From the NCBI RefSeq assembly GCF_901933205.1, contig NC_044600.1, positions 372,001 through 436,000 of the forward strand: DNA of 64,000 bases, in the 5' to 3' direction. The stretch's first letter is position 1. Each line of letters starts with the position of its first letter. The notes beneath the pieces are model-generated. The model saw nothing but the letters and a program-made list of their open reading frames with translations, was not told where the DNA came from and did no database searches. Source of the DNA: Camarhynchus parvulus. Taxonomy: Eukaryota; Chordata; Aves; Passeriformes; Thraupidae. This document shows, piece by piece, positions 23,675-33,175 of this stretch. The position numbers and the translations under genes are program-made.

Positions 23675-26600
23675 AAATCCCCTTTCTAAAGCTTAATGTC
23701 ACAGTGCTAGGTTTTGTTGCATTCCCTCCCACAAGGACACTGAACTTAATTACACTATGCCCCTTTGTACTTAGTGATTCAGTTAGAGTGAGTTCTTCAA
23801 CTCTGCATGTCATTTTCACTGGTAAAGGGGCACTTGGTTGGTATTTTTCTTAAGCAAGAAAGGTAACTTTCAACAGTTATCTCGATTTATAATCCAAAAG
23901 GAGCAGTTCCTCAAAGAGCTCTGCAGCCCAATGAGTGTTGCCCTCATCCAGTGCACTTCTCTAAAATTGCATTTCCTCATCACGGCCAGGGTTGGTTAGG
24001 AGAGCTGATTCTGCAGGTAGAGATTGGGGATTGGGTTGGCTAGAGAGCACCAAGGACTGGAATTGCTGGGCAGAGTGACCAAGGAGAAGACTGTCTCTTT
24101 CCCAGTTCTGTGCCGTAGTTTAGAGCTGGTGTCCTGTTTGTCCCGTGGGAGCGCTGGGGCTCACGGCCGTGCCAGGACTGCGGGCTCGTGTCTGACACCA
24201 CGGAGCCCTCCCCATCCCAGCGTGGCCCTGAGGCTTCAGCCGCTGCCAGCCTCGCCTCTGTGAGTGCCCTGCAGAATCGGAGCTGGGCAGAGTCCCCAGG
24301 GCAATGGTCCCTAAAGACTTGGCCTGCACCTCTCAGAGGTGTGGGAGAACCCTTTATTGCTCAGCAGGCTGGCGCACGACTCACCTGCTTCTGCTCCTCC
24401 ATCCTGCTTCACCTCTGTGCCTCATGGAAGCCTCTCGGCTGCTGCTCAGGCTTTCATGTTCTATCTGCCCTTCCTCCTGTGCCCAGCAAAGTGTCCCCTC
24501 TGTTCTTTTTTGGGATGCCCAGTTTCCCCTGGAGTTCAGCTAAATGGCAGGGTGAGGAAGAGTGATTGCTGGTTCGTTTGAGCACTGCTCTGTTTTAGTG
24601 ACCACCTTTTGTGATGCTGGGCTGTGTCCCTGGATGTCCCCCCAGAGGAACACCTGCCTGTGCAGAGCTCAATGGAATTTTTGCCTTCTCCTTCACAGTC
24701 AGAGATGTTTTTATTGACACGTAGCTGACAGCTTGCCTCTCTCTGCCTTGTATGCTTGGTTTGCCCGTTTCCTACTTTAAATAACACCCTTGTGCCTTGG
24801 CAGGTTTTTTAAACGTTCTGATCTGATTCAGCATCCTCTGTGGAGTAGCCCTGCTTCATCCTCTGCTTTCCCAAACTAGGAAGAATATTTTGGGCTGTGG
24901 TTGTACATTTTTCACTCCCTTCTCTGCACCCAGAGCACACACCTTGGCCACTGTCATGGGCAGAACTTTGGTTTCTTTATCTTCAAGGCAAGGAACTGGC
25001 AAGGCTCTTTCTGAATAAAAGTTCAGCAAAAGCAAACATTCCTGATGGTGTTTCATGGGGAAGTGCAGGAGGAAGCATTTTCTGTTTCTGTATGATAAAC
25101 GGGGAATTTTAACTCTCTGGATCCCCACATTAGCTGACCACAGTGGCTTCTTCAGTGTCCTGGAATCCTCGTTGGATTGTGGAGAAGACTGGAGTCTGTG
25201 CAGCTGAACACCATGGAAAGGATCCACAGCTAAAGCTCATTGTAGGGAATGGTAGAGAACTTGGACAATTTGGGGTTTTTGTGAATGTTCCTGAGGATGG
25301 TTGGCCATCCACTTGATTGCAATCCAGTGAGATCCCATTCCTGTCTAAGCTAGACTGGAAAACATAATATGGCTGCTTCATATCAATGCTCCAATTCATT
25401 TAATGGAAATTTTGTGCCTCTTCAGGTTGGAAGCCATATGGAGTTGTCTCATACATCAGACAGAAGAAAGAAAGCCAGCAGAAGAAATTTCAGTGTATAA
25501 ACCCACTTGGAGATCCCTCCATAGGTACTTTGGAAGCAATCTCAGGTTGCTGAATTACTCCTCTACAACAATATTCTACAACTAATAATTAGCATGAAGG
25601 AAATTACTTTAGCATGTCATCATGACATTTTTAGGATTTGCTGTCTGGGATGTGAAATATGGTCAAAGTAGCCAGCTTGTAATTTCATTTCAAAGAGTCT
25701 GCTGCCAAAAAGATAATTTTTCTAGAATTTCAAGTGGGAAAAATGCAAATTTAAGGCATGAATACTAGGAACAAAAATTTTGTATGTGAATTTTGAAAAA
25801 ACGTTATTTCGGTAATGCCTTGCATTTGCAAGGTAATTATTGTAATAATTTGATATGTTGAAGTGAAGAAGGTTTAAAACTGGAAGACAAATGTTGCTTA
25901 AAATCACATTCTGCTCCCATTTTCATGCCAAAATTGTCGTCCCAAATTTTCAAGATAATTGCAAATGCTTCCAAAATAGTTGAACACAGGAGACATTACT
26001 TGCTTTTGGAAGGGAAAAAATGCACTTAGCAGAGGCAAACCTTTATTTAATTAGCCCCAGTGTAAAGGTTTCTTGTATTGCTTTGCAGTTACACGGTGTG
26101 AGAGACTGGGGAGTACCTGAAGGGTAACTCCTACTGGGGCTAATTCAGTCCAGACAGCTCCAAGTATGTTCATTAAGCTCTGGCTGGGTTTCACACAGGT
26201 GGGGAAGGTTAGAAAGCAACAGATAGAGAATGGTTCTGATTGTGTTAAGCATAAAACACCATTTGTTTCACAAGTAAGAAGGGAGCTAAATCGGCACGTC
26301 CTGAGCTGTACTATCCCGCTGCTGGAAGTCAGCTCTCTTTTTTATTTATTTTTTATTTTCTTGCTACATTTTCAAGCCTCAGTGTAAAGCATCTAGAATG
26401 TAGAAACCCTAAGCTCATAAATCAGGGGACTGCTGAAAAGATGCCAAGGTTTAAACTGCCATGGGGTCTTTCAGACTTGTAATATGTCAGGAAAAGAGGG
26501 AATTTTAAATGTGTTATCGTTGGCAAGAGAGAGGGATAGAATGGGGTTTAATTCTAAAGTTTTAAAACCGAGCCAAATAAGCTTGAAAGTGAACTGGTGT

Positions 26601-27794
26601 AGCAGTTAAAATGCTCTATATTGACTACTGCTTTCTCTTCACTTTTGAAGTGACAATAAGAGGGGCAAAGTGTGTTGGAATGCACAGTAACTATGTCAAA
26701 ATATTCAACTTCATTGCTGAATTAGCAAATCTTTAGAGGGTTGCTAGTTAAGAAGAAACATTACAAGCAGACATAAGTGGCTGAATGAAGATGAGTCTGA
26801 GGGCTACAGAGCCTTGTGGACACTGTGGGCCATGGCAGGGGCCATGTGGGGAAAGAAGAGATTTTCCTCCACGCTCTGCCTGTAGCAAATTCTGATTGGC
26901 AAAACCATGGGTGGGACCTGGTGTCTGCAGGGCTGCAAACATCTCGTGCCCTGGAACATCAGAAGGAAGAGCAAGATTTCTGCAGATCCTGAAGGTGGTG
27001 GTGCCTCAGCCCTTCAGAAATCACCTCTGGAAAGGGCTTTACTGTGAATCCAGGGACTCAGCCTGTAAGTCCCATTTTTTATAGTCTTGGTTTATTGTAT
27101 ATAATCCCCAAACTCTGCTTTAGTGGGACTAAAAGTGCAAGAAGTCAAGTAAACTGTAAATCTCCACTGTCACAGATGTATCAAAACTTTAGTGGTATTT
27201 GATATTTTTGTTAAAATCTCAGGTACTGAAATCACAGAGAACTGGAAATTCCCCTTTTTCTTTTTTTGGCCTCTCTCTCGTTCCCCCTTTATCCTTTTTA
27301 TTTTGTTTTCTGTGTTTTTAATATAGTTCCATTACTTGAACAGGGCTAATTTCCTGACCCATTAGACCAATAATGGTTTTGCCATTCTTTAGCTGTTAAA
27401 TGCTGACCTAGCCTTGACTTGCACCAACAAATTGTTCACATTAGGAGCAGGATTTTGGGATGTGAGCCAAAGCTTTTACAGGAGAGAGCAGAGATGAGTG
27501 TGGGCCCACCAGAGCATTGGTGGAGGTGAACCAATTGCCATCTGGGCTGGCATGAGTCCCTCTGACACACGGGCGATGCAGCGTGGCAGAGAAAAGTCCT
27601 GTAACAAATGTTTGTGGGTTGCTCCATCTTCACTTCCCTGAGGAGAAGCATCATAGATATTGAGTTCACAACTTTGCAAAAGCCTGTGCTCACCTTTCAA
27701 TAGTTGTCTTGCAACACCAGCACATTCAAAGGCTTGGTTTTTTATGTTTAGAACAGAATTTTCTAGACAGCTTAACCCCATCCAATGCAGACCC

Positions 27795-27932
27795 TGAGGT
27801 TAGCTCAGATGACAAGGGCACGATGCTAAAAACCACCAGGGTGGCAGGTTTGATTCCCATATAGGTCATTCACTTAAGAGTTGGACTTGAGATTTTTTGT
27901 GGGTCCTTTCCAACTCAGAATATTCTGTTGTA
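27795..27932 (+). mobile_element. tRNA-Ile-derived SINE with CR1-like tail (TguSINE1-type)
   Basis: The head (27795-27868) follows tRNA-Ile. It has a box A-like segment GTTAGCTCAGATGA near 27799, the anticodon-arm segment GATGCTAAAAACCACC, and a box B-like GGTTTGATTCC at 27847-27857. The rest (27869-27932) is a CR1-like 3' tail containing GAGTTGGACTTGAGAT, GTGGGTCCTTTCCAACTC and AGAATATTCTGTTG. This two-part layout is that of TguSINE1, known from zebra finch, in which the tail lets CR1 machinery mobilise a pol III transcript. The anticodon position reads AAA rather than AAT and the acceptor stem is lost, so it is not a working tRNA gene. It is the strongest clue to a passerine source. Confidence 0.88.
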
Positions 27933-29254
27933 AGAACCTGTGGTAAGGTGATCCCCAGAGATGCTTTGAATGGTGTCAGCCTACCTGGAATTTGATTTTT
28001 GGTTGGCTCTTTTTAAAACAAGGGCTTTTGTTACTGTTTTAAAACTCAGGATGGTTTGGTTTACAGAACATTTTGACCATATGTGATTCCCTTCACTGGT
28101 GTGCACCTGGACACCCTCTACCCTTTAAAAGAATCTGCTGAAGTACTCCCCAAGCATGGCACTAAGGTGGCCCATGAATCCTCTGTAGAGAGGGTGTCTG
28201 CTCAGGGTGACTGGAGATGGACCTGCTGAGAGCGGGACTGCTGAGGCAGGACCTGTCAGGGGCATTTGGGTTTGGGCTGTTCTGGGCAGCAGTGAAGAAA
28301 TGAGACAGCTCAGCAGCTTTGCAGCCACTGCACAGGGTTCCCAGGGAGAAGGTCTGCACTTACTTTTCCAAAAATTCCCATCTTATACTTGGCTGAAACC
28401 ACGGTCCAGATTTCTTCGCCTCCTTCTGTCTGTCCTGGGTGCTTTTATCTAGGGTTAAAAGCACATGAGGCTGGACTGAGAGCTGCTGGTTCTTTTGGAC
28501 CTCCTGACCTTCCTGTTCAGCTTTATTAACAGGAACTCCCCTACACTCCTTGTCACCTCCTGTTTTCCAGCCTGGATCCTCGGGAGCAGAGGTGAACCAA
28601 GTGTCTCCCTGCAGTGACACGAAGCTTTGGTCACATTTGGGGTGCAGTCAGGCATCACTTCTACTGACCCCTGGTGTCTGCAGTCCCCCTTGCTGGGGCA
28701 CTGTTCACTGTGCCAGGGGTGGTGGGGCCGGAGGGGGATGGCCCCAGACTGTTGGCATAGCGACTGAAACATGGCTGGAAAAATGTCAGCCCTCCAAAAA
28801 GCCTGGGCTGTGCCACAGAAAGTTCCAGTCAGTTTTGCGGCAGCTTTGGCTTGTAAAACTCCCATTTCATCTCCCAGTCAAGCGATCGTTTTGTGACCTC
28901 CAGAGTTTATCACAGAAAGTACAAGACGTTGAGTTCATTACCGGCTGCAAGGCATTTCAGCAAACAATAATTAGCAGCACTTAAAAGATATTCTGTAGCC
29001 TGAAACACTAAATCTGTGGGTATATAACAGCCAGCCGTGGAGCACATGTGTGTGTAACAGTATCAATATTGAAAGCCCCCACTGTGATGAGCCATAGCAA
29101 AGCATTTTTAGTCGACATACTTTTGGGATCGCTAATGATTAATTAGTGTGTATCATAATGTAAAGCAAATGTCACCTCTGCTACCTGGGGCTGCTGTCAT
29201 TCGAGAGGGGAGCTGTTGGCGGAGGCAGAGGCTGAGCAGATCCCAGCCTGCCAT
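27933..29254. other. Unique non-coding DNA left of the CpG-rich island
   Basis: No gene is supported. The part from about 28870 to 29160 is AT-rich complex sequence. It contains the near-palindromic homeodomain-type motif CTAATGATTAATTAG (about 29131). Such sequence beside a CpG island could be regulatory, but this is inference. Confidence 0.5.
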
Positions 29255-29930
29255 CTCGCGGGCGCCGCGCCGCGCTCCGCACAATCCCGCGCTCCGCAGG
29301 GCCCCGCAATGTCCCGCGCTCTGCACCGCGCTCCGCAGGGCCCCGCGCCCCGCACAGCTCCGCACCGCGCCCCGCACCGCACCGCACAGCTCCGCTCCCC
29401 GTGCCCCGCTCCGCACAACCCCGCACAGCCCCGCGCTCCGCACCGCGCCCCGCACCGCACCGCACAGCCCCGCCTCCGCACAGCTCCGCACAGCCCCGCA
29501 CAGCCCCGCGCCCCGCACCGCGCCCCGCACCGCACCGCACAGCTCCGCACAGCCCCGCACAGCTCCGCTCCCCGTGCCCCGCTCGGCACCCCGCTCCGCA
29601 GGGCCCCGCACGGCCCCGCACAGCCCCGCGCTCTGCACAGCCCCGCGCTCTGCACCGCACCGCGCTCCGCAGGGCCCCGCACGGCTCCGCGCTCCGCTCC
29701 CGCAGCGTCCCCGGGCAGCGTCCGCGGCTCCCCGCGCTGCAGGGCGGCCCCAAAGCAGGGAAAGCTCCACCAACAAAAGTTCCGCCGTCTCTCCCTCGCT
29801 CCCTCCCTCGCTGTCCGGAGGGCGCCGCCGGGACGGAGCGGCCGCGGAGCGCGCTGGTGAGCGGACCGAGGCTTCTGACAGCGGCGGAGCCGTGTCCATA
29901 AACAGCGCGGTCAGGTGCCTCAGAACCGCA
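29255..29930. promoter_or_regulatory. CpG-rich island, possible promoter
   Basis: CpG dinucleotides are dense across this stretch and rare in the flanks. The first two thirds is a C-rich tandem array (see the separate entry). The rest (about 29716-29930) is non-repetitive GC-rich sequence with GGGCGCCGCCGGGACGGAGC-type content and ends in AT-rich DNA. A consensus-like splice donor, GCGCTG followed by GTGAGC, lies at 29857. That would fit the first exon of a plus-strand transcript. No TATA box is evident. Alternatively the whole island may be an expanded GC-rich repeat with no promoter function. Confidence 0.45.
29262..29715. repeat. C-rich irregular tandem array (CCCCGCAC-type)
   Basis: Short units such as CCGCACAGCCCCGC, CCGCACCGCGCC and GCTCCGCAGGGCC recur with variable spacing. 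The array gives mutually overlapping Ala/Pro/Arg-rich and Cys/Gly/Ala-rich open frames on both strands, a sign of a repeat rather than a gene. The minus strand carries many GGGG runs and could form G-quadruplexes. Confidence 0.88.
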
Positions 29931-31326
29931 CCATTAGCCATGATTTCTCCGTAACCAGCCTCGTTATTTGAAGGTGCTGCAGTTGAAGCAGTTTGCAAGA
30001 CAGCCACGGAGCAAAGGCTTTTCATTTTCACTGGGAAAGTCCACGAATTTCCTCTCTGTGCATGGAAACCACATTGCACACACTCCTGCGTTAATTCACA
30101 GCACTTTGTTTTATCCCACCCCACTCTTTCTTTTCATTCCTCAAGAGCTGCAAGCTTTCAGTATAAATTATATAATTTTATAAATATTTGTTGTTCATTT
30201 TTAAAAATAGCTCTCTGGGGAATTGTTACTAACCAAGAGGAAACACGGCAGATTTAGTCCCACATTGAGATCTAGAAAAGCAGATTTTTCTGTTTGCAAT
30301 GAGAGAGTGCCAAGGTATATCTCTTTGCAGACTCAGCCTAAAAATGTTGGTTTACTGATTTTTACAAAAACCAGGAGTGCCACAGCTGAACTAATAAACG
30401 TTTTCTATTCAGCATCATTTCATGCAAATGGCTGAACTGATGATTTCAACTTATGAATTTGTCCTCTAAAACTGCAGTACTAAATTTTGTAATTCTACTG
30501 TCAGAAAACAAAACAAAAAAAGGGCAATATGACATTACAGCTGTGGATCCCTAAATACTGTAATCAGATATCACTAATCTGGACAATTTGTGTGAACTCA
30601 ATACAGTTGCAGCTCAACTTCAGTTGGAAAAGGGGAAGATTTGTTTGATTTATCACATTTTTTTGTGCATGCAAGTTGAAAAGTGTGCTTGATTTCCGCT
30701 ATAAATTGTATCCATGCCTCATCACTCCATATTTTTAGAGGTATGCTGACATCCTAAGCACAGTAGGATCTATACTTGACATCTTAAAGGGGCTTTTATA
30801 ATTTATGTGGATGTTTGATACAACATATTTTTTCAATCTGTACTGTGGGAGGGTCATGAATTTGAGCTTTCATTTCCCATACATTCTGGGAACAGCTAAT
30901 TTTAAAATGTAAACTGTATAGCTTGCATATATTTTCCAATTCTCTGCCTAAACTATATAATGGTAGCTTACTATGCAATTGATAAATTTCTTAGGTAAAT
31001 AATAGTAGCTGTAGTGGACAGAATTGTCGACTTTTATCTACCTAATTGTCAGCATGGGTTTGATTAGTTTTGATCTTTTGCTACTTATTGTAGCAGATTA
31101 AAAAAGTTGCATTTCATGTTGCTATTTTTTAGCAAATAAAATTCATGGAAATACTCTATTACATGTCAGACAATACCGTGGTTGTCTGGTAAATAAATAA
31201 TACTTAAAATGACAGTCTTATTATGAGACATACACAGAGAATAGCAGGGGATGGGAATTGGTGCAGCCAAACAATAAACATCTCTTTGCTAATAATCGTG
31301 ACCATAAACAGGGAATTTTCACTTAA
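29931..31326. other. AT-rich unique DNA right of the CpG-rich island
   Basis: No gene is recognised. The sequence is AT-rich and non-repetitive, with short open frames only. Confidence 0.5.
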
Positions 31327-31392
31327 ATATCTATCTATATCTATTAATAGATGTTAATAGATATTAATAGATATTTGATATCTATCTATTAA
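31327..31392. repeat. AT-rich imperfect palindrome of TATCTA/TTAATAGAT units
   Basis: CTATCTATATCTATTAATAG is followed by repeated TTAATAGAT units and then GATATCTATCTATTAA. The stretch is partly tandem and partly self-complementary, so it could form a hairpin or cruciform. Confidence 0.75.
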
Positions 31393-31904
31393 CCTGTCCA
31401 GAGTGAAAAGCAACTACTGAAATATTGCTCAATTTCTGTGTGGTTTTACTATTTTATTTGATTTTATTCAAAATTCTGTTTGTGTTCTGCTTTTATGTTT
31501 ATTTCAGCAAGAACTTGGCAACCTAGAAATGGCAAAGTCCAAGGGATACTTCCTTTTCCATCATATCTCTTAATCCCTTTATGGAAGGAGGATGTGTATC
31601 TAGTCCAATGTGGTGTTTCACAGGGTAGGTGTTTTCTTCTTAAAACGCCTGAGATTTCTCTTGCACTAAAATCTCTAAGAAAGAATGCAAAGGAAAGCTC
31701 AGAGAATTTCATAACAGTTATGGACCTTCTGGTTATTCTGACTGTACACTCTTGACTCTTGTTTTCCTTGTCACTTAGGAGATTTTCGGGGTGAGTTACA
31801 GGGGTTCAGGAGCACTTTGGAAATCACAGCACCGATTCTCCTCTAGATGGACCAGGACAGGGCTGGGCAAGGTTTTGTTCCTCCCAGCGGGGTGTGGGGT
31901 CCCT

Positions 31905-33175
31905 GGGGGTCCCCGGGCACTGCAGGCTGTGCAGCAGGGCTGGGATGAGCCCTGCAGGTCCCTGGGCACTGCAGGCTGTGCGGCAGGGCTGGGATGAGCC
32001 CTGCAGGTCCCCGGGCACTGCAGGCTGTGCGGCAGGGCTGGGATGAGCCCTGCAGGTCCCCGGGCACTGCAGGCTGTGCAGCATGGCTGTGGTGAGCCCT
32101 GCAGGTCCCCGGGCACTGCAGGCTGTGCGGCAGGGCTGTGGTGAGCCCTGCAGGTCCCTGCAGGTCCCCGGGCACTGCAGGCTGTGCGGCAGGGCTGGGA
32201 TGAGCCCTGCAGGTCCCCGGGCACTGCAGGCTGTGCAGCATGGCTGTGGTGAGCCCTGCAGGTCCCTGCAGGTCCCCGGGCACTGCAGGCTGTGCGGCAG
32301 GGCTGGGATGAGCCCTGCAGGTCCCCGGGCACTGCAGGCTGTGCGGCAGGGCTGTGGTGAGCCCTGCAGGTCCCTGCAGGTCCCCGGGCACTGCAGGCTG
32401 TGCAGCAGGGCTGTGGTGAGCCCTGCAGGTCCCTGGGCACTGCAGGCTGTGCAGCAGGGCTGTGGTGAGCCCTGCAGGTCCCTGCAGGTCCCCGGGCACT
32501 GCAGGCTGTGCGGCAGGGCTGGGATGAGCCCTGCAGGTCCCTGCAGGTCCCCGGGCACTGCAGGCTGTGCAGCATGGCTGTGGTGAGCCCTGCAGGTCCC
32601 TGCAGGTCCCCGGGCACTGCAGGCTGTGCAGCATGGCTGTGGTGAGCCCTGCAGGTCCCTGCAGGTCCCCGGGCACTGCAGGCTGTGCAGCAGGGCTGGG
32701 ATGAGCCCTGCAGGTCCCTGCAGGTCCCCGGGCACTGCAGGCTGTGCAGCAGGGCTGGGATGAGCCCTGCAGGTCCCTGCGGTCCCCGGGCACTGCAGGC
32801 TGTGCGGCAGGGCTGGGATGAGCCCTGCAGGTCCCTGCAGGTCCCCGGGCACTGCAGGCTGTGCAGCAGGGCTGTGGTGAGCCCTGCAGGTCCCCGGGCA
32901 CTGCAGGCTGTGCGGCAGGGCTGGGATGAGCCCTGCAGGTCCCTGCAGGTCCCCGGGCACTGCAGGCTGTGCAGCATGGCTGTGGTGAGACCTGCAGGTC
33001 CCTGCAGGTCCCCGGGCACTGCAGGCTGTGCAGCAGGGCTGGGATGAGCCCTGCAGGTCCCTGCAGGTCCCCGGGCACTGCAGGCTGTGCAGCAGGGCTG
33101 GGATGAGCCCTGCAGGTCCCTGGGCACTGCAGGCTGTGCGGCAGGGCTGGGATGAGCCCTGCAGGTCCCTGCTGG
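31905..33175. repeat. Large minisatellite, 49/59-bp units (about 23 copies)
   Basis: Each unit contains the invariant core GGGCACTGCAGGCTGTG. It is followed by C(A/G)GCA(G/T)GGCTG, then GGATGAG or TGGTGAG, then CCCTGCAGGT. A long unit form carries the last 10 bp twice (59 bp) and a short form carries it once (49 bp). One unit near 32780 has lost a base in the duplicated block. The minus strand is free of stops in all frames and gives artefact open frames of 443 to 540 codons. Variant positions are shuffled among units, as expected from repeated unequal exchange. Confidence 0.97.

Larger units (their letters stand above)
22821..27794. other. Unique non-coding DNA with simple repeats
   Basis: No gene is supported. 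The stretch contains a C/A-rich simple tract (23309-23336) and a 20-base T run (23655-23674). A GC-richer islet at 24110-24540 gives only short, featureless open frames. The remainder is AT-rich unique sequence. Confidence 0.55.

Noticed and set aside
27795..27868. A functional tRNA-Ile gene
   Set aside because: The anticodon triplet is changed, the acceptor stem is lost, and a CR1-like tail follows, so it is a SINE copy.
29148..30124. Ala/Pro/Arg-rich and Cys/Gly/Ala-rich open frames on both strands
   Set aside because: Produced by the C-rich tandem array; simultaneous open frames on both strands indicate composition, not coding.
31480..31755. 91-codon plus-strand frame next to an acceptor-like TTTATTTCAG at about 31507
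   Set aside because: The donor at about 31625 (GGGTAGGTG) is poor, the product is not protein-like, and no partner exon is visible.
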